From: Leuctra nigra
Taxonomy: Eukaryota > Arthropoda > Insecta > Plecoptera > Leuctridae
Direction of reading: 5' to 3'
Length of the DNA: 64,000 nt
NCBI GenBank assembly: GCA_934045905.1
Contig: OW203761.1
Coordinates: 30,182,964 to 30,246,963 of the forward strand
The notes under the pieces were generated by a model that searched no databases, had not been told where the DNA came from, and worked only from the letters and a program-made list of their open reading frames with translations. Below are positions 49,601 through 61,600 of the stretch, one piece after another (position 1 is the stretch's first letter; the number at the start of each line of letters is the position of its first letter). A program made the position numbers and the translations under genes.

Positions 49601-52600
49601 ACTGTTGTGGGTTACACATCTCCTAGGCGAATGGAATGAAGGTCGCAAATGGTCACATCAAACTGTCATACTAGTAGTTTACTTGTTCATTATGTCTTCT
49701 TTGCTCAGTCCATCATACAAGTTTACTAAGTACTAAGTATAGTAAGTATAGTAAGCATAGTAAGAACTGTTACTTTCAATGCTGTTACCTAATCATGGGG
49801 TAGGTAATTATTAATAATTTTTAATTTTACTTGACCAATCTATCTCCTAGGTTTGTTTGCATATTATTACATTCCGTTTTGAAAAACTTGATTGATGTTA
49901 CTAATGGTTCTAGTGGGTGCTAGTGTGTCTCGCAGTATTGTTAAATGGACATGTTGCCATCTTGTCAAGCCACCGTTGGACACAGTTGAAGCAAATTGTA
50001 GACAATTTTGTGGTACTGAAGATGGCTGTTCTCGAGTCCGTTTACTTAAAATTGGTGTCAGGTTCGTGCTAGCTTTCAATCGAGTCTTGCAAAACTATTT
50101 TCATTGCACTTCCCGATTATTCACGACTTAACCATTCACTCACAGGTTTGCAGAACTGTGAGGTGGGATTCATTGGAAAGTATCTTCTGTGCGATTCCAT
50201 CAGCGAGATTCCTCTACAAATGATGCCTCTGATAGCTGCAATGTTAGTCTTCTGTGAACTAGTAGAACCAACCAGCGTCAAGGTACAATGATTAATTATA
50301 TTTTGCCATATCTACTTTACGAAAGAAGATACTAATCTATTATGATGCAGTCTAGACACAATTTGTTACATTTTTAGAATATGCTGGTGGTAATTCTACT
50401 TTTCACACACATAAAAGATTCCCTCTATCGCTTCCGATGCGGCCTACTTGGTATATCAAGAGCATCACCAGTACTGCAGCAATTCAAGGTAACCGTTACT
50501 ACAACCAACTAGGACAAGATAATAATGCAAATGGAATAGAGACTAAAACTCAGAAAACGCTCAACGTAATGTGTTGATAAGCGAGCACCGATACGGGCAA
50601 GGGACCGATCTTGCTAGAAAACAATAGATAACTGAACAGTATGGTAATGAATGAGTCTTTCGTTAATAAATTGGCCTAATCCGTTACTTTGTTTGACATG
50701 TAACGGGAAAAGAACACACTGAAAAAAGAAACTGAGATTCAAGCCATAAGTTTAAAGTGAAGATGATCGCTTAATTATATTTAAATTTCAGAATCTGCTA
50801 ATCTTGGAAGACTGGGAAACTTTCAAAGATCGAGAGAAGCCATTGACAAAAGAAATAGCCATTAGCATGAAAAATGCGAGCTACATGTATCGCAACATCT
50901 CACCACCGATTGCTGGCAATGGGTAGGTACCCGTTTATTGTCAGTATATGCGACAAGAGTAAATGAGATTATAAATTGTACTATTTACATAGGCGTGCGC
51001 ACGGGGGGGGGGGGGGGGCCGGGGGGGCCTTGGCCCCCCCTAATGGGTCAGCCTCAACTAAAAAATTATAAAATGTGGTCCTCATAGTGTCAAAATTGTG
51101 TTTTAAATGGGTTTAAACAAAAAAATCTCCCTGCGGGGCAGACTAGAGTTGCTCAAATCACTGGACTCAAGTACTGGGTTGATCAAAAACACAAAATTTT
51201 GGAAAACAATGCCTATAAAGTACCTTCTAAAAACACGATTTTTCATGAATTCCTAGGTTTTCCCATAAAAATGTATTTTTAATATGCCTCAAAATTGCTC
51301 TAATATGATGTATGTATGACCTTAAGAGAATATTTTCTCGGGGGCTTCGCCCCCGAACACCCTGCCATGTCAATTTATATTTTTATGTCGTGAAAAAATT
51401 AAGATTTGGGAACAAAATGCACCTTAAAACGTCTCAAATTCATTTTGAAGTGCCCAAAATACTAAAACGCTCTGCCGGACCAGGTTTTTTTCTCCTGCTC
51501 ACCTTATTGTAGTGAAAAGGTGTGTAAAATTAAAAAAAAAATAAAGAAAATGCTCCTCAGAAAGTCTCAAAATTGATTTCAAAGTGTCAAAAAACCAAAA
51601 AACGCCTGCGGGGCAAGGTGGGAGGCGCGCCCCCCACACCCCCCTTAACCCGTGGCATTTTTTTCCCTTGGACTTTACCCCCCTGTCACTTATCCTGCCG
51701 GCGCCCATGGTGGCCCCCCCTAATGATTTCTCCTGCGCACGCCTATGACTATTTAACAAACTTTTTATTGCAGTGGATCAAAGAAAAGCAGAAGTAAAGC
51801 AGTTGAGTTATCGCCCATGCACAGCGGTATTGTCCAACCACTTGTCGATATTACACTGCAAGTGAACAAGGTTAGAAGAAGATGAGGAGAGGCTGTCTTA
51901 TGCTGTTATGGAATGGAAATAACACCTATCATTCATCAATAAGGGCCTATCATCAATAAGGGCCATCACTTAGATCACATAAATGAAGGGACCATTATCT
52001 ACGCCAAAATGTTTATTACTAGTTCCTACCAACGTTTTACCATGTAAAATGGTCTACCCATTCACTTACCATGTTTTACTATCTACTAGTCTAATACTAT
52101 TCAAAAAGAGGATAGAATAAAATACCTACCTAACTTTATTATTTGCCAATCAAAATAAAAGTGTTTATTGATTCTGTCAATAATCATTGTCTTGCAGGGT
52201 TCACTAATGGGTGTAGTTGGACCTGGCTCATCAGCATTGCTCTTAGCTATGCTTGGTCAACTCAAGTCTAGCCGAGGTTTGACCATGCGAGACGGCAACT
52301 GTGTGTATGTCAACGGAGAGAAACCTTGGCTGAACGAGGGATCCGAGATTCGCGATAACATTGTCTTGATGGGATCGAAGTTTGATCAAAAGCGATACTA
52401 CCAATCCTTGCACAACTGTTGCCTGATCGATAATTTAAATACGTTGCAACATGGAGAAAGAACGATTGTGGCAAACTCCAATCTCACTCGCTCAGAAGTA
52501 CAGCGCATTGCGTTAGCAAGAATTGCGTATGCAAACAGGTTTGTGTGTTGCCATTGGTGGTGCATTCAGTCAACTAGTTTACTGTTGTAAAAAATTAAAA

Positions 52601-55600
52601 ACAACAGAGAATTCTTTAAAATGAACTAAGCAGAACAGAACTATTTGTTCTGAAACTAGGTATACTTTTTACATGCTTTATGATATTGTCACATAATCAT
52701 CAATTGAAACATAAAAATTGTTAAAGTTTACAATGTTCACCTACTCTAATTTCTACAGAGACATCTATCTTTTGGATGAGCCTATGAATGCTGTGGGAAC
52801 CGAGATTAGTAACGAAGTGTTCAATCGCACCATATTGACTGCACTCAAGGGCAAAACAATAGTTTTGGCTACAAACAATATTCAAGTAGGTACCAACACT
52901 TTTTAAAATGTATTGATAATTCCAGAAACATCCGAATAAGAGAGCATGAAATAATACATAACATACTCCAAAGTGGCTTGCCATCTACATCTACTAAGGA
53001 GTGAGGGAAATTCTTGAACTCTAAACCGTTGAAAACAAATCATTCTCAACGTTTTCAACTTTTAATCAATGAAAACATAAATGATTTCAAACAAGAATTG
53101 GTTTTCTGAGGTACAAGGGCAATTATTATTATTATTTATTGTAATTTTCCTGTAAAAAAAACAGGATGGCTAGTGTAGGGTGACAATAGTCCCCTCCAAG
53201 GGCAATGCCTCAAGGGTCTTCAGTTAGATTTTAATGGACTGATGATTTTAAATAACATTCACTTAGCAAACCAAATGTTGTGAAACTATCCTATATCGAT
53301 TGATTGTTTCTTCCTAATACTTTTTTAATACTGTTTCTTCATTATGAAGAAAGCAATGCTTTACATTTTCCACAAGGCATGTTTAAAATAAAGCTAAAAT
53401 ATCTCTACACCCACAAAACATATTATTCATTCTGTGTAGTATCTGCGTCACTGTGACGAAATACTTGTACTGAAAGACTGCCGTCTTGTCGAGCAAGGCA
53501 GTCATGAAGATCTGCTGGCCCAAGGCCAAGAATACACATCTCTGGTTCAACAGCTGCCTTCTGGCTTAGCACACTATTTGTGAGTTATAATAATTCATTA
53601 TAAATTGTTTACCAAATACTTTCATGTGACTTTTCAAACTGTATTCTCTTTGTACCTTCTAATGTGAATGTGTGTTGTCAGGGAAGCCGATTTCAATCAG
53701 CCTACTCAGGATGCACTTTCCAGCAACGATAACTTGGGTCAAGTACCTCATAGCATTCACTATGCACTTGGTTGGTTCACCATTACCCTGGTGGCTCTGC
53801 TGCTTAGTGTAGCAGTTCTCTTCACTACGATGGCAGCCATAATTGTGAACATTCACACAATGGTCAGTCATTTCTTATATTGAATCTCACAATAAACAAA
53901 CCTTATATAATGACTAATGAGGTCTTCACCAATGGAAGGCTCTAGATGATAAACATTACATTCTCATCATTTGACATTTTTATTCGTCATCTTCTTACAG
54001 CACAGCGCTGATGATTGGTTCAACTGGTTTATCCATGTTCAATATGCTGCAGCTATTTGTGCAGCTGCTATTATACTGGGGCTGATCTGGAGACTTCTAT
54101 ACTCTCAGGTAATCTGTTTGCAGTGCAGTGCAGTGTGTAACTATGTTCTGCATTGAACTTTGTTGACATGACTGTCTTGTGTCTCCTCATATTCCTTCTT
54201 CTCCACCAGTTTCAAGCACAGTTCCCTCCTTTCAATCACACTCAATGACTACCCGAAGCACTCACAGTCTTTTGTCATGTTTGGAACAGGTTTAATTAGG
54301 TAATCATTAAAATGCACCAAAACTAATGACCTTGAGAAAAATTTCCCCCAAATTTTCTTTGACGTCTCCATTTTTTTAGCGTATACCCATACATTATTCA
54401 GGACACTACCTCTGACGATTTGCATCGCACACAATAAGCCAAAACATGGACATAAAAGAGTTACTACAGTGTTTTCCTTTCGAAGATTCGTACTTTCAAA
54501 ATCTTGCAAACATCTCATAACATGGCATGTCTCGACTCAAATTTCACTCTAGTGTTTACTGTTTATTATTCTTGCAGACAGTGAAGAGCGCAAGTCAAAA
54601 ACTGCATTCAACGTGGCTTAAGAGACTTCTTGGAGCATCCATTGGCATGTTGGCAATGAAACAAGAAGTGCTTCAAACCTTCACCCTGCACACTCAGCTG
54701 AGTAAGATACTCATTTCAAAATAACAAAACAACATATTTGAGTGATATTTATAGGTAAAAACATCATTTTCACACTCAAGAGTGTAATTTTTCATTCATA
54801 AATATGACATTTAAATTTAGTGGGCATTTTAGCGGGAAAACGGTATTCCTATCAAGTGATGTCTTTTTTATCAACCAACAATAACAATGTTGTCATGGCG
54901 TCAATAAAAAATGACATCATTCGACAGGACTATTTTCCAGGCAAAATGTCCACTGAATTTAAATTTCGTATTTATGAATGAAAATTTACACTTTTGGGTG
55001 AAAATAGTGTTTCATCAACGTTTCACCTATGCTATTATTTAAAAAAAAAATGTAACTGCATTAACAAAAACTTATGCATACCCTATTGTTGCTTTTGTTG
55101 TTTATTTTTACAATGATGAATATTTGTTCCTGCAGTGAATGACATTCTGACCAGAGATATGAGGCTCTGTATTGAAAACTTTGCCATGCTTGTGGGTTGT
55201 GCCGGCTTGCTCATGTTCAAAACTCCGTGGAGCCTTGTTCCTCTAGTTCTGTTCTACGCATCATCTGTCTTGTTCATTGCAATCTACAGGTAATGCAATA
55301 CTTTCTGTTCTCATCACTCATCATCACTCTTCTAAACAAGAAGTCATGATTTCACAAAGCTTTTCAATTACAGAGGAGCAGTACTTAGAATCAACAGTGC
55401 CGTTACTTTGAAGAAGGAAGAGTTAACCAACTTTGTTGATACTTCTGTCGAGGGAAGAACTACAATACAATGCTTGTCTCGAAACAGAGACTTTACTGCC
55501 GAGTAAGTTACGACAACACTGCAACCACAGAGTTTCAGTCATATTATTGACTGCTTCAATAAAACATTGATTTGAGATCATATAAGTACCTAGATGAGTA

Positions 55601-57638
55601 GAATTAGATGCATAGTTGAAATAAGAAATCTATCAAGAGCAGTGCTAGACCACTGACCAATTCATTCTAGACCGAGGCGTGGAAGTTACTTATTGCTCTT
55701 ATTGGAAGTTCAAGCAGGTATACCATTATATGGTACATTTTGTACTTCCTTATCAAATGTGTTTTTTAACATTATAGTTGAAGCCTGGATCCTATAACCA
55801 AAACATGTTGTTCATTGTGGCTGAGGCACCCTCTTATAATAATTCAATTATGTACAACCTTTTTTAAATTTGCAAGGTTCTCCAAGTTGTGTGATTCACA
55901 CGCTTCGGATTCATTTCTCCTTCAAGCTGCTTCTTATTGGATTTCCATACGGATTCACATGCTGGCTGGTACGTACCAAAACATCCAGATCAGTTCGTCT
56001 CTGTGGTGAGAAGTGTTCAGCACCACGAGTATGTAGCAGTAATATTCTTTCAGTGCTGTTCATTGGAGGAGTGATATTTGCCGGATGCCACGCAGCGCCA
56101 GAGACAGAGAGCTACTTGTTTGTCGTATTAGTTGCCTCATGGCAACTGCCTGGTTACTTCCGACGGGCCGTGAAAGGATTGGTGGCAACCGAAATCGGAG
56201 TCACAGCATTAAAGAGAGGCAATGAGCTGATGTTTGAACTTGACCAAGAGACTCAAAGAGATAGTCAGGAAATGAAAGACGGAAGTATTGATTTCTCTGG
56301 TGTCCACACCAATGCTGGGCTTCAAGGTGTGACATTCAATATGGAAGCTGGCGAGCAGTATGGTAAATACTAAATAAATATTAAAGATGTGTTTATAACA
56401 ACTGACTCCATAATAAAAATAATTCACTTTGTTCTATCTCCAAATCCATCAAAGCCAATGTAATTCTGAGTTTTTTGTTTGATTTAAGGTGTACTTGGAG
56501 GTGGCAGGTTGGCAGTGATTGATGCAATGTATGGGTTGGTTGACGTGACTCTAGGAGACGTGACGGTTGGAGATGTCTCCCTCTCATTTCTCCCCCTTCT
56601 AAGTTCCTACCGCAGCCAAATTGGTGTGATACCTCTAGATGCACCCATGTTATCCTTGAGTGCAAGACTTTTCCTCGATCCGCATGGAAAAAACGGCGAC
56701 AACGAGATTCAGGAGGTGCTAACAAGACTGGGGCTTGAAGCAACTGGACTCGGTCGATGTGCGAACATATCTCAACGAGTGTTCACGCGACAGCAACGAG
56801 AACTCATGTGGTTGGCTCGAGCAGTGCTCAACAGGCCAAAGGTAAGCACAAGATATTTCCTTCACATATTGGTTTCAAAGAACAGCGCCATTAATCGAAT
56901 CCAGGACCGACTTGGACTATGCCTGAAAGCATTTGCTTAGTGGGCCTTTTGGTTTTCAGGCCTCGGATCTTTGTGTTTTATACTTTCAAGGGAATTTTCA
57001 TTTGTTTTGTTTATTATTAGTATTTAGGTATACAGAAATTTCCTAATTTACTTTAACTTCTTATTCACATCTTAGCAAGTAAAGTATTCAACTGCTGATA
57101 TTCATGTGCTCATAGTAATTTACTTTGTTACTTCTTCACAACGCACAGTAGAGTATACTAGCTAGTCAATTTTGTAGGTTGAGCAGTGCTCAACCTACAA
57201 AATTGACATGATTGACATGATTACAAAATTGACATGGAGTTTTGATGACTTTGCAGGTTTTAGTACTCCAAGAGTGCACGCATGTCTCAGCCAATATGGT
57301 GGCTAGCATTCTACAAGACGTCACAGTACTTGTTGTGGCAGGTCAAATTGATGCCAACGACCTGGTCAGCTTGAACAGGGTACTCGTCATCACCGAAGGA
57401 AAGGTGAGCAATTCCATGTTGATCGATTTTTTGTAAAAGTAGAGGGAAAAAATGTGATAAAAATGCACAACTCTAATTGGATACGCCATTAGTTGTGAAC
57501 ATAACTGATAATTATTGTCATGATTGACTCTAGGTTGCGGAGTTTGGTAAACCTCAGCAGCTGTACAGGCAAAACAAGTCTGTAGTGTCCCAAATGATTG
57601 CAACATCAACAGGGCATATTTTCGAGACCGAACTCTGA
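43602..57638 (+). CDS. ABCC-type full transporter with degenerate nucleotide-binding domains
   Basis: 24 exons: 43602-43654, 44550-44699, 47315-47462, 48132-48268, 49099-49195, 49272-49430, 49914-50054, 50154-50282, 50378-50488, 50792-50922, 51774-51870, 52198-52538, 52759-52885, 53440-53579, 53682-53862, 54001-54108, 54578-54701, 55136-55289, 55374-55502, 55877-55968, 56054-56362, 56489-56841, 57257-57403, 57534-57638. Total 3,663 nt, 1,220 aa, all in phase. Order is TMD1-NBD1-TMD2-NBD2, most like ABCC5-type MRPs (PLEEVGFFSSITFHWLTSLL start; RLRSAYLSMTYKKLLRL coupling region). NBD1: Walker A GPGSSALLLAML (Lys replaced by Ser462), Q-loop Gln lost, signature LTRSE (547-551), Walker B LLDEP kept, H-loop His replaced by Asn604. 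NBD2: GGGRLA (Lys to Arg1026), Q-loop Leu1069, signature FTRQQ, Walker B VLVLQE (Asp to Gln1142), H-loop Gly1166. ATP hydrolysis is therefore unlikely. The membrane halves look intact. Confidence 0.9.
45615..45775. repeat. Long near-perfect palindrome in ABCC intron
   Basis: Two 72-bp arms, with one mismatch, surround about 17 bp. The left arm starts GGAGGCCAAGTCTTGAAAAG and the right arm ends CAAGACTTGGCCTCC. Any transcript through it would fold into a stable hairpin. Sequence to the left (about 45300-45614) is a dispersed repeat also seen at about 2100-2285 (shared AAGTTGATCGGTCA and AGATCGATTGGT). A weaker relative of the arm lies near 53025-53100. Confidence 0.8.
46655..47266 (-). pseudogene. 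3' end of a second non-LTR retrotransposon
   Basis: On the minus strand, a frame (47266 down to 46750) reads KMQAAEMKFLRSVAGVTKMD, then RLRWYGHMKRMGEERIP and GRPRTKWMNGIEAAAEERG. That is the C-terminal tail of non-LTR reverse transcriptases. The catalytic part is missing. After the stop there is a short 3' region ending in an ATTTATTATTTATT-type microsatellite tail (46648-46695). It is a heavily 5'-truncated copy of a family different from that at 31365-33007. Confidence 0.75.
47761..48104. mobile_element. hAT-like element, TSD GTAATAAA
   Basis: This 344-bp element has ends CAGTGCTCGAAGT (left) and ACTTCGAGCACTG (right). The exact 8-bp duplication GTAATAAA lies at 47753-47760 and 48105-48112. 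It contains GGGACGGTATGGGACGGTAT and a poly-C run at about 48025-48040. It sits only 27 bp before the ABCC exon at 48132, leaving a candidate branch sequence CTAAC between the duplication and the acceptor. Confidence 0.92.
48451..48634. mobile_element. Foldback MITE with TAA duplication (PIF/Harbinger-like)
   Basis: This 184-bp element has ends AGGCCGATGCACAATTGACG and their exact reverse complement at the right. Arms continue through GGACGACGCGGACGGACGAC-type repeats into the centre. It is flanked by TAA on both sides, the 3-bp target duplication of PIF/Harbinger MITEs. It is non-coding and lies in the ABCC intron 48269-49098. Confidence 0.8.
49490..49670 (-). mobile_element. Diverged tRNA-derived SINE, copy C
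   Basis: It contains GGTAGCTCAGTTCGTAGAG and GGTCCCGGGTTCTAGCCCC on the minus strand (tRNA-like A and B boxes, degraded). The adjoining GCGAATGGAATGAAGGTCGC and CAAACTGTCATACTAG match the flank of copy A near 457-503. Confidence 0.55.
50993..51750. repeat. Repeat bounded by TAGGCGTGCGCA inverted ends
   Basis: The left border CATAGGCGTGCGCACGGGG and the right border CTGCGCACGCCTATG are inverted. The interior has long G runs, GGGGGCTTCGCCCCCGAACA and CTGCGGGGCAAGGTGGGAGG, repeated in spirit several times. The frames inside are low-complexity. It sits in the ABCC intron 50923-51773 and ends about 24 bp before the acceptor. A target duplication is not clear (CTATTT occurs on both sides). Confidence 0.6.
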
Positions 57639-58613
57639 TGGCTCAACCAAAACCATATCAAATCGCTTGAGACACCGATTTCATAACATCAGTGGCTGTT
57701 CTGATTTCACAGCACAGAAGAGAATAACACATGGTGATGTGCAGGTCTGGGAAGTCTTGCAAGCAGCAAGCTCATGAATGCCTCTTTTCACATGTTTAAC
57801 ATCATGAAGAATGTAGGCATGAGGACATTGTGTACTTTCACAACCAGCACTGAACTCAACACGACGAGCTAATCGCATTGAACACAAGTTGTGCAAACTT
57901 AAAAATGACTCTGTTGGGAGTAAACCATGTAGGCCTCAAAGTCATAGACCGATACCAGAGTCACTAAAGAATTTGTTTGCAATCTAATCTTTAAAATGTG
58001 ACTTTAAGACAATCTGTTAGAGAGTTTTGTTCTACTACTAGAAAACTACTTAAAACTAACTACATTACTTGTTTTTCACAGAGTGTGAGTTTATCATTTG
58101 TAATCTTAAAATAATATTAATATTGAAATAATAGTTACTAACCAGAAGAAGGCATTTAACAGTGATTGTTACGTAGCCTCCATACCTCGGCATCCCTTTG
58201 TCTTTGAAAGAGTCTCTTTTGTAATATATTTGTAGCTAACAAGCATTGATTTGAAAAAACGAAAAATAGAGTGATCGATCATAAACTGGGAATAGATCAC
58301 TGGCATTTAATGTTTACGTTTGCTGGCATTCCTTCTAATTGCCAGAATTTGCTCATGTACTACCTAATAAAAATTATTACTGACACTATCCAATAGAGTC
58401 TCTGATCAATTATCGTATTCCACTGTCAATCATCCATCAACAAAACTTGTAGGTAATGAAACAATTTTAATAACAAATAAATATGTATAAACGAAGATAA
58501 TTCAATCAATATAATTCCAATACACCTGTGTTCCTATGAAGTAACATAATAATATGAATATAAATATACACGTAAAAAATGTTTATTTACCCAGTCCCGA
58601 GTGACCACTACTG
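57639..58613. other. Convergent 3' region between ABCC gene and BLZF1
   Basis: This is non-coding. A plus-strand AATAAA at 58366-58371 would suit the ABCC transcript. A minus-strand AATAAA at 58587-58582 lies about 27 nt after the BLZF1 stop and would give a very short 3' untranslated region. Confidence 0.5.
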
Positions 58614-61600
58614 CTACACAGTGTGTACTTCTCCAGTGCAGTGGGAGCAGCAGACTGGCTGTCTGGTTGCAATGGAGCTGGCCGCTCCCATCACAGCGTT
58701 GCATGCCGCGTCCTGTGTACTCAGCCCAGCCACACCACCGAGCAGCTAAAACAACCAACCAAACAAATAACAATCAATATCAACACAATATTCCAACAAG
58801 ACATTGCAAAGGGCAAATGTCAATTGCATTTTAAACTTGTTAAGATTCTGTAAGTAAGATAATAATAATAATAATAATAATGCAATTTATTGAGCACATA
58901 AAATAGGTACACAATTGGTCTGTATTCAACAAGTTAAAGCTCTCCCCCCCCCCCCCCCCCCCCCCGACACCTTAGAATGATGGTGGGGTTATTGTTGGCT
59001 TATGATCCACTGAGCTAAGTTGGCGAGCATTCATGCCCATGAGTAAGAAACCGCATGCCAGACAGGCCAGTGCGAGACTCCAGACAAATAGAGTCAACAG
59101 AGTCACTATCAATCAGCAATCGCGGATCTCAGACATTGCATTGGTCTCCTGGAGTTGCCTCCTTCTCCGAACTAGTCACTCTTATGGATCGAACACTCCC
59201 ACCCCGGATTGGCCTCCCATCAGGTAAAATGAGAAGAAAACCTCAAACAACATACTTTCTTGGCTGTCTGCTCTAGAGAGGTGTCCTGATCCAGTTGCAA
59301 GGTGCTTGGCAGTGTCAGCCGCCCACCCAGAAGTTGGTGGCGTAGTTCACTGCTGAGTCTCTGATTGATATGCGATAAGCCCACCGTAGTCACTGGCGAC
59401 GATATCACAGAAGATTCTCCAGGGGCAAAGCCATCACGCAGGGCCGTCAGGGATCTGGCGGACCATTCAGTTACATTTCTATTATCCATCTTCATGGATT
59501 CTTTCATGAATCATGGTAAAATCTAAATTCTTTTTTGTGAGCTACCTTGATGTCATGTGTTAAGAGTCGACAGGACTCGCAGAAAATTTCGATTCCGATG
59601 TGAAAAAAATCTTATAAATGCATGAAAATGCATTAGCTCTGGGTTGTACGTGACATTTGTGACATTTAATCGTGTGTTGCATGTTGCATATACTGCTGTG
59701 AAGTACGTTATTTTAATTCAAATATTGAAAACCACAAAAAACCATAAAAAGGCGGCCCCTACTTTTTTCTTAACGGCTTGACCGATTGTTTTCAAAATTT
59801 TACAGCATAGAGATAAAGAGTAAATCTGTGCCTCTAGTGATCCAAAAAAATTATAAAAAATGTTTTTTCTCGTTTTGAGGAAGTGCTAACATGGGCAATA
59901 TATTAGTCTTTTTGGCACCACTGCCCTGAAAATTCTAAACAAAAAATTACACTTTTGGCTCACTAGAGGCACAGATTTATTATTTATCTATAATCTGTGA
60001 AAATTTGAAGACAATCGGTAAAGCCGTTTAGAAAAAAGTAGGGGCCGCCTTTTTGTGCTTCATAAAACATGGATTTCATCAAGTATCGTAGACTCTTAAG
60101 GTGGTGAAAGCGCTCGGCTGTTTTAAGCAAATTGAGAGAGAAAAATTGTTTCATTTAAGTGGATGTAACTTTGATCTAGGATGTTCACATGATCAGTCTA
60201 ATTACTTATATAGATATATTAGTAGCACTTTTTCATTTTTCATTCGTGCCTTGTTAATTAGTAATAATAATAATAATAATGTAATTTATTGAGCACATAA
60301 AATAGGTACACAATTGGTCTGTATTCAACAATCGAGTCGTTGATCTTCCATACATCCATCTCTTCTCTTCAGCTGCTTCACCTCTTCACCGTTTACCTAT
60401 TTCTTCTTAAGTTATTCATAAAAGTCATTATACATATAGTTGTGCTTCAATGTCAGTGGTAATATTGGAAGAACATCCAAGCATTTGCTTTTTTATTCAA
60501 CAAAACTATTCAACAAATTCAACAAAATTCAACAAATTCAACAAATTCAACAAAACTGCGGAAAAATATGAAATTTCCTATACGATTGGAGACCAAACCC
60601 GTTAACCAATTGAACTCAAATTTTAACCATGATGAAAGACAAACTTAGGATTATTTTTAAAATTAAATTTCAATTGCACCCAGCGAGACAAGAAATATTT
60701 AATACATATGCGCACTCATCTGCTTATGAGAAATCCAAGTCGAATGAAGTTAGTCAGTTGTCAAACGTGGATGAAATTCACGGTCTTCTGATCCTATCTT
60801 CAAAATCGGTAAGTTGCAAACGCAGCTTATATTGGAACACAGCCGCTGTAATGTGAACTGCCTCGATAGCTCAGCTGGTGTAGAGCATCTGACTGGATAT
60901 CGGAAGGTCGTGGGTTCGAGTCCCACTCGAGGAAAATCTTTTCACATTGCAGTTGGTATTTATTATTGATAACCAGAAGTTTGTCTTTTATCTACCTAAT
61001 CATGATTCAAAATTCAAATAATTTCGTCACCCATTTTGTCTCCAAAAAGTGCCTGCAACAAGCGGCAAAATTGCTCTCGCTTGCACCTCCTTAAAAGGCC
61101 AGGGCTGGTCTGTGTACCTATCAATCAATAATACTTAATGCATCCTTTCAGCAGGATTAAAAAAATTATGTCTTCAAGTGTCATTTGCAAATTTAGTACT
61201 GTTCTGACTTGTAATTTAATCTCATATGTCTACATACTTGAATGTGTTGACCTGGCTGTCCCACAGCGATGAGCGATCTTCCAGTAGAGAACGAGTTACA
61301 TTTTCGAGGTCAGCTGCATGTCGAGTCAAAGATGCTTTTCTTCGAGCCAAATCCTCCAGCATAAGACTGTAAGGAAAATAACACACATTTAGGTGGAAAA
61401 AGTGAACTCATAATAGAAGCTAGGACAGTCACCATAATCCTAGATAGAAGATGATAGTTCCAACGATAGGTACAAATGATAGGTACATTAGGTAGGTATT
61501 AATACCTGCTTGCAAGGAACTTGCTGCGCCAGACCTCGCACTGCCCTGCCAAATGCTCGGTCCGCTCTTGATGGTTTGTGCAAACTTGAGCCGAACTGAG

